Source: Coix lacryma-jobi var. lacryma-jobi (taxonomy: Eukaryota; Streptophyta; Magnoliopsida; Poales; Poaceae). Taken from it: 64,000 nt of DNA. The translations under genes were made by a program, and so were the position numbers. Under the pieces are notes generated by a model. It was not told where the DNA came from. It saw only the letters and a program-made list of their open reading frames with translations, and ran no database searches. The stretch lies in NCBI GenBank assembly GCA_009763385.1, contig VDCT01000090.1:248001-312000 (forward strand), in the 5' to 3' direction. Positions 42,835 through 52,854 of this stretch are shown one piece after another. Within the stretch, counting starts at the first letter, position 1, and each line of letters starts with the position of its first letter.

Positions 42835-44490
42835 CTAGGCTCTAGGGGCTTGTTTCAAACCATACAAAGCTTTGTGATGTTTAAAAACGTGGTTTGGAAA
42901 CTTGGGATTTTCGAAACCGGGGGGTTGACTAACATATACTTCTTCTTCTATGTAGCCATTTAAGAAGGCACTCTTGACATCCATTTGAAAAAGTTTAAAC
43001 ACTTTGGATGCAGCAAAGGCAAAGGGTATCCTAATAGCCTCCAAACGAGCTACAGGAGCAAAAGTCTCCTCATAGTCTATCCCCTCCTTCTGACTATACC
43101 CCTGGGCTACTAGTCTGGCCTTGTTTCTCACAACATGGCCATCCTCTCCTTGTTTGTTTTTGAAAACCCATTTTGTCCCAATTGGGTGACACTCAGAGGG
43201 AGGAGAATCTAGAACCCAAACCCTATTTCTTTCAAAATTTTCCAACTTCTCATGCATGGCATTGTCCCAATCTGGATCAGATAAAGCGTGTCCAACATCC
43301 CGAGGTTCAAAATCAGCAACAAATGCAGAATGAGAAAAGTGAGAGATTTGTCGTGACCTTGACCGAGTGACTCGTTCGCCGATGCTGCCGATCATCTGTT
43401 GAGGCGGGTGTTGGTGCAGGATGTGTCGTGGCGCCTCCCGAGCAGAAGTGATTTCCCCCTCAACAGCAGCTGGTGCCTCCCCGGGTACAAAAGGTACCGC
43501 TCGGGGTGGCGGATCCCACGACCCCCAAGATGAAGAAGTGTCGGGGCCATGAGTCGTAGTAGACGCCGCTCCTTGCGGCACAGCAGGTGGAGGGGGTGCT
43601 GGATTATCCATACCTTCAACACCCTCATCCTCGTCATCAAAAAGAGGCTCACCAACCTCATGATCACCTGCACGCTCAAAACGAGAAGAAGGACAAACCA
43701 TGGTCTCGTCGAAGGTGACATCTGATGTCTCCATGACTCGGTTAGTATCAAGGTTAAGTACACGATATGCACGAGTATGAGTGCCATAACCCAGAAATAC
43801 ACCGTCAGAAGAACGAGACTCAAATTTGTCCAGGTTGCCTTTCTTAAGTATAAAACAGTCGCAACCAAAGACTCTAAAGTAACTCACCTTGGGCAGTTTT
43901 CCAAAACGCAACTCATAAGAAGTCTTTTTTAAGAAAGCTCGAAGAAAAATGCGATTTGAAATGTAGCATGCAGTGCTCATAGCTTCGGCCCAATATCGCC
44001 TAGGAGTCCTATGCTCATCGAGCATCGTCCTGGCCATCTCTACAAGGGTCCGATTCTTCCTTTCTACAACACCATTATGAGGCGGTGTGTAGGGGGAAGA
44101 AAACTGATGCTCTAAGCCCAAAGAGTTACAAAACTTCTCAAAATCCGAATTCTTGAATTCGGAACCATTATCACTCCTAATAGCTCGCATCGAGTTCAAA
44201 GGGAACTCATTCTGAAGATGCAAAATCAGATTGCGAGCAAAGGAGAAAGTCTCGGTCTTCTCAGCTAAAAAGAAGACCCACGAATATCTCGAAAAATCAT
44301 CGACAACAACAAGCACATACCACTTCCCCCCAACCGAGCTCACCTGAGCCGGACCAACAAGGTCCATGTGCAAAAGCTCTCTAGGGCGCTTGGTCATGAC
44401 CTGAGTCACAGGATGGTGGGGAGCGGCAACCATCTTCCCATGTCTACAAGAATGGCAAACAAGATCCTTCTCCATGGATAACTTGGGCAA
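42835..44490 (-). CDS. Integrase and RT N-terminal half of SIRE copy B
   Basis: 551 open codons. Integrase zinc module end (CHSCRHGK), catalytic core VLVVVDDFSRYSW, RSDNGSEFKN, and the glutamate in NGVVERKNRTL. Then CFILKKGNLDKFESRSSDGVFLGYG and an acidic Pro-rich linker of about 130 residues. RT follows: WVFKNKQGEDG..VRNKARLVAQGYSQKEGIDYEETFAPVARLEAIR, QMDVKSAFLNGYIEEEVYVSQPPGF, YGLKQAPRA, where the frame stops. The start Met is internal; the true frame begins upstream of a TGA in LGLI*GLPKL (CGA in copy A). Confidence 0.9.
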   Translation of the reverse strand: MPKLSMEKDLVCHSCRHGKMVAAPHHPVTQVMTKRPRELLHMDLVGPAQVSSVGGKWYVLVVVDDFSRYSWVFFLAEKTETFSFARNLILHLQNEFPLNSMRAIRSDNGSEFKNSDFEKFCNSLGLEHQFSSPYTPPHNGVVERKNRTLVEMARTMLDEHRTPRRYWAEAMSTACYISNRIFLRAFLKKTSYELRFGKLPKVSYFRVFGCDCFILKKGNLDKFESRSSDGVFLGYGTHTRAYRVLNLDTNRVMETSDVTFDETMVCPSSRFERAGDHEVGEPLFDDEDEGVEGMDNPAPPPPAVPQGAASTTTHGPDTSSSWGSWDPPPRAVPFVPGEAPAAVEGEITSAREAPRHILHQHPPQQMIGSIGERVTRSRSRQISHFSHSAFVADFEPRDVGHALSDPDWDNAMHEKLENFERNRVWVLDSPPSECHPIGTKWVFKNKQGEDGHVVRNKARLVAQGYSQKEGIDYEETFAPVARLEAIRIPFAFAASKVFKLFQMDVKSAFLNGYIEEEVYVSQPPGFENPKFPNHVFKHHKALYGLKQAPRA

Positions 44491-44984
44491 TCCTCAGATT
44501 AGGCCAAGTGAACTAAGCCTTGCAAACAAGTCGAAGTTCAAGTGACCATGTCTCCTATGCCATTTCCAAAGATCAGAGGAGGAAGGTCTAGCCAAAAGAC
44601 AACGAGAAATTCCAAACGACTCTGAGAAATCCGCACGAAAGACTTTTCAACAGGGCGAAATCACACAAACAAGATTGCCCTGAGGATCCAAAATACGACT
44701 GAGATTCGGTTTAAAATGAATCTCATAGTCATCATCAAAGAGTTGTGAAACAGAAAGAAGGTTAAAATGCAAGTTAGAAACAAGAGCAACATCGCGCAAC
44801 ACAAAGTGCTCATTAACTCGCACCGACCCACGAGACAACACCTTACCTTTGCTATTGTCGCCGAAGGTGATAAACTCCTTTCCGGCGACTGGACTAAGAC
44901 TGGAGAACCACTTGGCGTTTTCGGTCATGTGCCTCGAACATCCGGAATCCACCAATCAAATGTTCTCCAATCGTTTTACCTACA
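44491..44984 (-). pseudogene. Protease and integrase zinc module of SIRE copy B
   Basis: The frame at 44647-44955 reads VDSGCSRHMTENAKWF, the copia DSG protease site, with DVALVSNLHFNLLSVSQLF. The residue before it is TGA where copy A has TGG (N.WLVDSG). A TGA at about 44644 (ISPC*KVF) and another in LGLI*GL precede the integrase frame. WKWHRRHGH of the zinc module lies between. Note that this region is in a different frame from Gag. Confidence 0.82.
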
Positions 44985-47603
44985 TCAATAAAAAGACATA
45001 GGGTGAGCATACGGTCCAACACTGGGGTGAGTGAAATAGGAATTATACCAGTGTTGGGCCGGCTGCTCAAAAGAACGGTTAGTAGAAAAACCATTCCTAG
45101 CACGCCTACGGGAAGAGCGATCACCACGTAGAGGAAAACGTGGTCTGCGAAGGGAGGAGCGTCCATCGCGATACTCAAAACGCGGTGCTGGAAAACGCTC
45201 AACTACAAAGCCACCGCCACGGGATCCATAGCCCACAACTGCAGGCTCCCGCCGGGCTCGACCTCCTTGCGGCCTAGGCCTAGGAACCTGAGGTTTTGGA
45301 CCTCTAGGCCTAGCAGCACGCCTCTGAACATTCGGCACATGTACATCATGGAAAGGATGGTACATGTCCGTGTTGTTCATCTCCTTTGCACTGCGCGCCT
45401 CTCTCTTGCGCCGAAAGCAAAACTCACTCAAGTGTCCATCTCTCCCACAATGCTCACAATGGTACCTCACCGCTCTCATAGGGGGTTGTTGGTACTCACG
45501 GTAGTGGGTGTGGATCACTTTGCCCTTCTGTGGCATAAACTCCTCTTGGATGGGTGGCATGGTGTCCAGCTTGTTCTTGAGGTGGTTTGGTTTGGGAGCC
45601 CATGATTGTTTCTTGGGTGGAGCTCTCGGAGGTTCAACAAAGACCCCATCCTTGGTGTTAGGCTTGAGAGGCTCTTTAGGTGGAATCTTGGTAAGCTTGG
45701 GAGTAGTGGTGGAGTTGGGCTTCTCACATGGGTTAAGACCACTCGACTCTCCAATCTTGCCAAAAGACGAACCATCGACACCGGGAGCAAAACCTACACC
45801 TGGACCTCCAGCAGCTCGCTTGAATTGGGAGATCATCATCCCGAGCTGCGGCTCACCACTAGACACCCATGACAAGATGGTCTGAAGGTATGTGTTTTCT
45901 TCCTCGGTTTGCATCTTGTCATGCTTCACATTCGCAATCTCCATCTCCAAACCCTCACAAAGAACACACCTAGCCACACATGTGCTACCTGAGTTGGCCT
46001 CTTCAAAAGACACAATCTTGCCATTCTTCTCTGCCAACTCAGATTGCAAGCCCGCACAGGACTTGCACGCACCCAATAGCGAAGATCTAGCCTTTAGCTC
46101 ATCGACCTCTCCTACCAACACAGCATACTTGCTTCTCAAAGTGAGAAGGTCAGTCATGTGTGTGGTGCACATCTCACACTCCTCCTCATCAGTAACAACT
46201 ATGATGGACTTGACAGATTCAAGTTCCTTCACCGTATCCTCCCACTTCTGCCTAAACTCCTTGCGCTCTCTAGCAGCACGCCTAAGCAACTTATCTTGAC
46301 TAAGGAGCACGGCAGTAAGCTTCTCGACCTCAGCAGAAAGCTCGTCGGGGGTCTGAGATACCTGTGAGGTGTCGTCGTCGTCGTTCTGAGGAGTGTCCTC
46401 CAGCTCGCCGTCGACCTCTTTGCCGAGGGCCATGGTGCAGAAGCCCTCGTCGTCGGCGAAGAAGCAGAGACCGTTGAGCTTGTCCTCGATCCTCTTCTTC
46501 TTCTCAGACTCGTCGTCGCTTGAGTAAGCGGAGTTGTCATCCGAGTCATCGACGTCGCTGAGCGTGGCGAAGAACGCACGCTGCTCAGCCTGGGCTTTCT
46601 CTAAGTACTTCGTCTTGATGTACTCCTTTTTGAAGCCGCCCTTCCGCTTGTGCTTTGCGGGGACGTACTTCTCCTTGCGCTTGCCGGAGTCGTAATTGTG
46701 CCCATGATCCGCCTTGCCGAAGACTTGCTTGTTCTTCTTCGGGCAATTGGCGATGAAGTGGTTGGGGTCGCCGCACTCAAAGCATCCTGAGCGTCCTCCT
46801 CTGCGGCGACGGTTCATGCGGTTGTTGTAGAATCGCGAGAACCAGTTGGCGAGCAACGCCAGCTCGTCATCCCCCATGAACTCCAGCTGCTCCTCTGTGA
46901 CAGAAAGAAGAGAGGAAAGTGCAAAGCCTCCAGAGGGGTTAGCAGAAGAGCCAGAAACCAAAGTCATCGACGGGCCAGAAGGATTTTCATAAGAAGCCCT
47001 CGCCATGGCATCAATCTCACTGGACTTGAGCTTACTAAAGAGCTCGTCGCACGTGAGGGTCTCATAGTTAGGCGATCCGATGATCGCCTGAACCTTGGAG
47101 TCCCACACCGATCGATCAAGAGTATGGAGTAGCTTGAGAGCTCTCTCATGATCGTCGAAAGGCAACAACTCCTTGTTAGCCCTCATCCTGTTGACAATCA
47201 CCTGAAAGCGAGCGAATAAACTTTCTATGCTCTCGCCAGGCATATGTCGAAAGTTCTCATACTCTCGCTTGAACGACTCGTAGAGACGGGTTTTGACTTG
47301 AGAGGTTCCATCATGGAAACGCATGAGGGTAGCCCAAATCTCCCGAGCCGTAGCGATGTGAGAAACACGATCAAACTCACTCATGCTCAAGCATGAGAAA
47401 AGAGCATTACGGGCTCGGCTATTGGCATCGTGCTCATCGATCTGAAGCTGAGAGACACGAGCAGCCAAGACAACGTAATCGGCAGAGTTGCAAATATCCC
47501 AAATGGAAGCACCCAAACTCTGCAGATAGGCCGACATGCGTATCTTCCAATACGCATAGTTCGTCCCATCGAAAAATGGCTGTTTGCCCACGCCGTGATC
47601 CAT
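44985..47603 (-). CDS. Gag of SIRE copy B, 872 residues
   Basis: ATG 47603 (DHGVGKQPFFDGTNYAYWKIRM), the standard start for this family. Residues 1 to about 230 form the copia Gag core (UBN2-type): WDICN, REIWATLMRFHDGTSQVKTRLYESFKREYENF, ESIESLFARFQVIVNRM. A CCHC knuckle CFECGDPNHFIANC lies near residue 272. Next come a Lys-rich and acidic linker, a coiled-coil-like part (about 430-560) with paired CXXC motifs (CEMC, CVLC), a second CHC knuckle CEHCGRDGHLSEFC near residue 714, and an Arg/Gly-rich tail. It ends YAHPMSFY and stop. It is the only intact long frame of this element. Gag forms the particle and packages RNA. Confidence 0.9.
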   Translation of the reverse strand: MDHGVGKQPFFDGTNYAYWKIRMSAYLQSLGASIWDICNSADYVVLAARVSQLQIDEHDANSRARNALFSCLSMSEFDRVSHIATAREIWATLMRFHDGTSQVKTRLYESFKREYENFRHMPGESIESLFARFQVIVNRMRANKELLPFDDHERALKLLHTLDRSVWDSKVQAIIGSPNYETLTCDELFSKLKSSEIDAMARASYENPSGPSMTLVSGSSANPSGGFALSSLLSVTEEQLEFMGDDELALLANWFSRFYNNRMNRRRRGGRSGCFECGDPNHFIANCPKKNKQVFGKADHGHNYDSGKRKEKYVPAKHKRKGGFKKEYIKTKYLEKAQAEQRAFFATLSDVDDSDDNSAYSSDDESEKKKRIEDKLNGLCFFADDEGFCTMALGKEVDGELEDTPQNDDDDTSQVSQTPDELSAEVEKLTAVLLSQDKLLRRAARERKEFRQKWEDTVKELESVKSIIVVTDEEECEMCTTHMTDLLTLRSKYAVLVGEVDELKARSSLLGACKSCAGLQSELAEKNGKIVSFEEANSGSTCVARCVLCEGLEMEIANVKHDKMQTEEENTYLQTILSWVSSGEPQLGMMISQFKRAAGGPGVGFAPGVDGSSFGKIGESSGLNPCEKPNSTTTPKLTKIPPKEPLKPNTKDGVFVEPPRAPPKKQSWAPKPNHLKNKLDTMPPIQEEFMPQKGKVIHTHYREYQQPPMRAVRYHCEHCGRDGHLSEFCFRRKREARSAKEMNNTDMYHPFHDVHVPNVQRRAARPRGPKPQVPRPRPQGGRARREPAVVGYGSRGGGFVVERFPAPRFEYRDGRSSLRRPRFPLRGDRSSRRRARNGFSTNRSFEQPAQHWYNSYFTHPSVGPYAHPMSFY

Positions 47604-47659
47604 GTCGCCTTCTGTGGATCTGGAACCGGCTAAGGTGGAAGATCCTTAACCCGCTCCGA
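47604..47659 (-). other. Leader of SIRE copy B, with part of the primer site
   Basis: Short leader upstream of Gag. At 47651-47659 it has CCGCTCCGA, the distal part of the primer site, cut by the chromovirus. The proximal half lies at 60891-60900 (TCCGATACCA). Together they give TGGTATCGGAGC on the minus strand. Confidence 0.88.
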
Positions 47660-50600
47660 TGTAACACTCTGGTGTTAAGCAGACTAAAACTTGACATATC
47701 ATCATAAGCACTGGCATTTCACTTGAGTTGATAACCCAATTTTGCATTCACTAAAAACAAGTTTTATTCTTTATGCTTGTGCTTAGTGGATGAGGAGTGT
47801 TTAAGTTTGCAACCCTAGTCTATGCTTTATTGTTGTGAATAGTGCTTTTATGATATATAAGGGTATTTTGGTAATTTCTTATATAGTAATGGAATTTTGG
47901 ACCAAATCTTGGTATTATGTCTCAAAGGTGTATTGGGATCATGTTTCAAGTCACCATTGAGGTATAATTCAAATTTGGTTAAAATTCAGTTAAAAAGGTT
48001 TAATTAATTTGAGAACCCTATTTTATCCCCTTTCTTATCAATCAAAATCTAAAAAGAATTTGAGTATGCTTCAAAAAGCAAAGTTGCTCCATTTTTGATA
48101 AGGATCAACTTTGATGTATAAAGTTTTTCATGTTCTTATATGAAATCAAAAGTAATTGTGAAAGTACACTTTTGCCCTTTTTGTCCCCTTTGATTTGCAA
48201 AACCCTAATTCAAAATCTAATTATATTTTGCTTATGTTGCAAAAATAAAAGATGTTCAGTATTGAATTCTGAGCATTTGATATTTTAACATATTTTCAAC
48301 TTGTATTCAAAAATCCAAAGTAATTTCAAAATTTCCGAAAAGGTTTAAAGGAGAGGAGGGGGATAAGTTCAGTCTCCTGTTCATGGCGGTGGACAGCCGA
48401 CCTTGGGTCGCTCACGCCAGCGCGAAAGGCGTCGATCTCTCTCGATTGAGCTCACAATTGAGTTCGTGGCAATGTCAAGCAGCTGCTGGCGCTCTCCCTC
48501 GCGTCGTGGCGCTTCCTCCTGAGCTCGTCGTCGCCGTTTTGCCACCTAGGGCACCGACGGGCTCCAGTTCACCCAATCCTCAAATGCATCGCCTCTGATA
48601 GTCCTCATCCAAAATTGACCACAACTATAACTCCCTTACCTCCTTGCGCATCTCCAGAGCCCATCTCTTTGACCTCTAGTGCCTCAGAGAGCTCGTGCTC
48701 GCCGTTCTTCTTTCCGCCGGGCAAAATCTCCGTCGAGCTCGACCTCGCCGTGGTCAGCCCATCCGAGCACTCCTCTACTCTCCCTGTCTCATGTTTCTGT
48801 TTCGCCTTGACCCCAGGTTACTCATCGGCTCGATGGTTTTCCTTTTGGCGCTCAGGTCTCGCCCGAACATCATCTTCTTCACAGGAGCTCGCCGCTGCAA
48901 GCCACTGCTCCGTGGACTTCTCTTCTCCGTTCGTCCTCCGCTTGAACCAACTACGTGGCCAGCATCAGGGTGAGCTACTGGAGCTTCCTAGCCTCTCTGT
49001 TCTACTGCTACCGGCCTAGGTTCGCCGGAACAGCTCCGCCGTGAGCCAGTCCGCCGCCGTGCGTGGCCGAGCTTAACCAGAGCGGTAGTGTTTAGGGTTA
49101 GGGGTCCTATCGGCCGCGGATGACTTGCTGGTGCTTGTGCTCGCGTCCGTTAGGTCTCTAATGGCCGGAGTTGACCGGCGTAGGGTTCACCGGCGCGCGG
49201 TGCGCCGCCGTTCACGTTGGCCGAAGTCGGGGACTTCACGTTTGTGAAGATGAGAAAAGTCAGGGTGCTTGTTGCAAAGCCCGTGACTCATGTGAATAGC
49301 GCTCGGGACCGCGGGTTGTTTTCTCCGAAGCCGAAGGGCTTTTCTGCAAAAGAGCTGAAGCGCGCGGGCGGGAGTCAGGCCGGGCCGTTTTCGCGTGCGC
49401 TGGGCCGAGCAGGAGCGGGCCGAAAGCCCAGTTTGGGCTAGATTCAAGTTTTTCTTTTTATGGCTTTATGCACAGTAGCCAGTTTTGTTATTTTCGCTAT
49501 AATTTTTCTATAGCTCTGTTATTTGTGAAATTTGACATGTTAAATGATAGCTTGTCTGTGCTAATATAAAAATTATAAAACTTATATTTGGAGCACTTTT
49601 ACTATAACAATTAAATCTGTACTTTAATTAATAAATGCAACTTTGATGAATTATGTGATTTTCTGTGTTTCTCCAAAAATCATGAAATTTGACATGTGAG
49701 TTTATGTCATTCATATCTACCTTCATGATTAATTTCAGCTCTGTTTGAATAAGTATGATTTATTTATAAGTTAAGGCTAATTAAAATGACTTATAAAATA
49801 AATAGAATTATTAATCCCTTTTAGATTTGTGTGATTTTTGGTTTTGTTTGACAATCAGGGGAACATTAGCATGATTTGCTCCCTGGTTATGGATTCCTTT
49901 ATGCTAATGACCTTTTGTTGCTTGATTAGTTACATAACCTTGCTTAATAGAGATAATAAAATTTGTTTAGTCTTTATATATAGTTTAATAGCTAAGTTGG
50001 TTTTGTTGGTTTATAACTTTACCCTGATGAAAGATTGTACAAATAAATGTCTACAGCTTCGAAAATTTCCATCTTTACCATGGTCATGTCATAAGCATTC
50101 CATTGATCATGCATATGCACTTCTACGTGTACAGCTCGTTTCGGAAGGACCTGATCCTCAGCGGGTTTCTCCTGAGTGTGTGGATCCTTCTGATTTTTTA
50201 GAATCTCCGGACTTCGCTGATCACCAAGGCAAGCCCCGAACATTAACCCTAACCTTGTATTTTTATAAAGTTATTTATATCACTGGAGTTAATATGATGC
50301 ATTAAGTGAATAGGAGTTGAGTGAATCCTATTTGATGCATTACCAATCTTGATGATTCCAATACTTAACCTTGATACCCGTTTTATGAAAATGCTTTGTA
50401 TGCTTAGCCATGCTTTACTACTTCATTATAGTAGGTGCATTTAAAAATGGTTGCTATGTTATAGAAATCATGAATCTTGAGATAACATGATAACGATAGT
50501 AACTTACATCAAGAATGGAGTCTTGTTGTAAGGTTACTCAACAGAGGACCTTATCGTTGTTGGCCTGCTGTGATTGAGACCTTTGAGTACAGCCCACATG

Positions 50601-51138
50601 CGGTGGTAAGCCTCATCTATAGCTATTCCGATACTTGAGAACGGCCAACCGCGTACTGGGAGTGGAGAGATGGCGGGAGTAGCGTGTACCCTCGGGGCTA
50701 TGAGATAGTCGGGTTCGAGGTGTACTGTACTCTCGGGTGACGCTGGACCCGTTCTTGTATGGGAGGATCTATAGATAGGGTTGACGTATGCAAGATTAAG
50801 TTCTACATATGTCGTGTGGTACTGAATCCCCAGCTGGGTTTAATCATTTCGAATCGCCGTGTTTCCTCGGATATGGAGCCTCAATCCACTGACCGCACCG
50901 TAGTAATGAATGAGATCTTTATGAAATGAGAACGAAAGATGTGGTATGCTTATGAAAGTTTGAGAATCTTTAAATAGTCATAAAGTTTTAATCTTGAGTT
51001 AAAACTTGAAAGTAGGGTTTTTGCTATTAGTAAGCTTTTATGCAAAAGAAATGTTTTGATCTTGCTAAAGCCTTACCTTGAATCCCTATAGCCTTCATAC
51101 CTGAGTCTTCTACTCTTTTCTAGACGGTTAAGTCTTGT

Positions 51139-51156
51139 TGAGTACTTTTGTACTCA
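51139..51156 (+). promoter_or_regulatory. TGAGTAC...GTACTCA hairpin in chromovirus 2 LTR
   Basis: Seven-base perfect arms around TTTT. The 3' LTR copy (about 60433-60450) has one arm change. Same core as hairpins at 10807 and 24586. Confidence 0.6.
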
Positions 51157-51179
51157 GGGTTTGTTAACCTTTGTTGCAG

Positions 51180-51185
51180 GTGAGT
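51180..51185 (+). promoter_or_regulatory. Candidate splice donor in the LTR
   Basis: GTGAGT following TTGCAG, a full match to the plant donor consensus. It lies downstream of the hairpin and upstream of the primer site, so a spliced RNA would lack the primer site. Candidate acceptors precede ORF0 (52087) and Gag (52854). Predicted from sequence only. Confidence 0.4.
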
Positions 51186-51596
51186 TCATTGATCATCCTT
51201 TTGGTGGTCAATGTTTCTTCACTCTTATGGAGGAGAGTGATAATGACTCTGATGTTTGACCTTGGGCAAGTAACAAAAGTTGTGTGGTATATGTAATATA
51301 AAGTTCCGAACCTTTTATGTAATAAGTACTTATGGGTTGTAAACTTTTAAACTTAAGTTTCAATCTATGTTATATACTCTTTCCGCTTTACTCTGATTTA
51401 TCTTATCTATAAAACTGTTGTAATACTGTGATGCTTGATGAGGGAATTCCTGAAAAGAATATAACATGGATGATTCGGGTCTCCGAGGACACCCGACAGA
51501 TCTCTTGAGTCATTTGGAACTCGTGCACGCTGATCAGAAGTCTTTAAGACAATGATGGGTGCATGTGGGCCACTTTATTCAAGAGGTTCTGCCACA

Positions 51597-52087
51597 GCTG
51601 GTATCAGAGCAGGTCCCCTTAGAAAGTATAACAGTATTCATCCTCGAAAACTTCAAAAGTTTTGAGTCAAACTAAATTTCAAATTAGTTTGAGTCCAAAT
51701 TGCTTCTAAGACTTGTCTTATTCTTCGGACTTGCCTTAATTCATTCTTTAGACTTATCCTTCTATCTAATTGGATATGTTTTTAGTATAGTTATGGTGAT
51801 ATTTATATCTAAGGAACAATGCTTATAACATTATAATATTGCCCTAATTGTAAAAAGAAAGTTTATTCACTTTTATAATAAGTGACTACTTTAAAGTTAA
51901 TTATTTGTTTGATGTGTGTTTGTTCGTAAGCACGTTTCATGCATCATGATTGATAACATATAATTAACTTTCCCTCTTAAAAGTTATATCTAAATAGAGT
52001 TAATATATCTATCTAATTATAAAACTCTGTCTCTTAATCTTGGAACATATATAGTTCTAATATTCAAAATAAAAATATTTTTAGCAG
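51597..52087 (+). other. Leader with primer-binding site of chromovirus 2
   Basis: TGGTATCAGAGC at 51599-51610, two bases after the LTR, then AT-rich leader with no frame. It ends in ATATTTTTAGCAG directly before the ATG of the extra ORF, a good splice acceptor. Confidence 0.8.
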
Positions 52088-52633
52088 ATGGCCCGTACCA
52101 AGCAGACTGCACGCAAGTGTACCGGACCTCGAGGTGTTCCTCGACACGTTCTTGCCCCAAGAGATGATGAACCCACAGATAGTGTGGGAAGCAACCAGCC
52201 AGTGGTTGCTTATGAAGAAGGTGAAGGTAGTAACAGTGCCTCGTCACAAGTTCAGGCGGAAGTAGACCGCCTGTACATGGAGTTGGCGAGGGCGAATGGA
52301 GAAAGAATGAGGGGCACCAGAGAGAGGGAAGAGTTACGTGAGCAGTTGCAGTACCACCATGAGCAGCATCCAGAATATGAGTGCAAGTGGAGGAAGGCCG
52401 TCGAGCAGAGGAATCGGGCATGAACCCGAGTAGATGTAATGAGGGACAATCAGAACCTTATGCAGATCCATCATGCTGACCTACATAGGCAGGTGGAGGA
52501 GCTGACTGCACAGTTGCAGCCAGAACCTGCTACGCCACCTACTCCTGAGACAAAATCTGAGGTGGAAGCAGAGGAAGAAGAGGATGAGGAGTTAGAGCCA
52601 GTGGAGTATGAGGTCTTATCTGGGGAAGAGTGA
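52088..52633 (+). CDS. ORF0: histone H3 tail-like protein with coiled coil and acidic C terminus
   Basis: 181 codons with one TGA (52421-52423, probably CGA in the parent). After the Met the product begins ARTKQTARKCTG: 11 of the first 12 residues of mature histone H3, the change being Ser10 to Cys. H3 likeness fades but seems to go on (PR..LA, with one extra residue, matches H3 16-21). The histone fold is absent. Residues about 55-140 are predicted coiled coil (VQAEVDRLYMELARANGER, REELREQLQYHHEQH, HADLHRQVEELTAQLQ). The last about 30 are strongly acidic (EVEAEEEEDEELEPVEYEV). K4, K9, R2, R8 and T3 analogues are all present. The ATG follows a splice-acceptor-like TTTTTAGCAG. It lies between primer site and Gag. 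Function unknown; the inference is mimicry of the H3 tail. Confidence 0.8.
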
Positions 52634-52854
52634 TAGATCTAGAGGTTGAGTAGACATGAGATGTATCATAGTGTGACCTTTCTGACTTTGTAACCTAGTT
52701 AGTCAGAAAACCTCTAGTATGGTCAGATGTGTAAGCTAGTGGTTTCAGTAGTCCTGCCCAAGAGCGGACTTGTATGATAAATAAGTTGAGCAAGGTATGC
52801 ATGTTATGATGTATAAATATGCATGTTAATCAAAGTATGGTTTGTTTTAAACAG
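52634..52854 (+). other. Spacer between ORF0 and Gag with candidate acceptor
   Basis: Non-coding. It ends TTTGTTTTAAACAG directly before the Gag ATG at 52855, again a good splice acceptor. A donor-like AAG|GTATGC lies at about 52795. The repeat of the acceptor-ATG layout at ORF0 and Gag suggests alternative splicing. Confidence 0.5.

Larger units (their letters stand above)
47660..51596 (+). repeat. 5' LTR of chromovirus 2
   Basis: 3,937 bp, TGTAACACTC ... CTGCCACA. Around 48383-49440 it is GC-rich with open frames that recur in the 3' LTR only because the LTRs are duplicates. Near its 3' side are the TGAGTAC-TTTT-GTACTCA hairpin (51139-51156) and, 24 bases further, a perfect donor-like CAG|GTGAGT (junction 51179/51180). 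Confidence 0.94.

Noticed and set aside
48383..49081. Ser/Pro-rich frames repeated at 57901-58362
   Set aside because: Part of the chromovirus 2 LTRs. Conservation between the two places reflects LTR duplication, with no start context or motif.
49838..50305. 155-codon frame in chromovirus 2 5' LTR (copy at 59094-59573)
   Set aside because: LTR leader sequence. A GC-type donor-like AAG|GCAAGC at 50229 is noted, but without transcript data the frame is not supported as a gene.
52819..52854. Upstream in-frame ATG for chromovirus 2 Gag
   Set aside because: The 12 added codons fall in AT-rich intron-like DNA; the ATG at 52855 directly follows an acceptor-like AG and starts a typical Gag.
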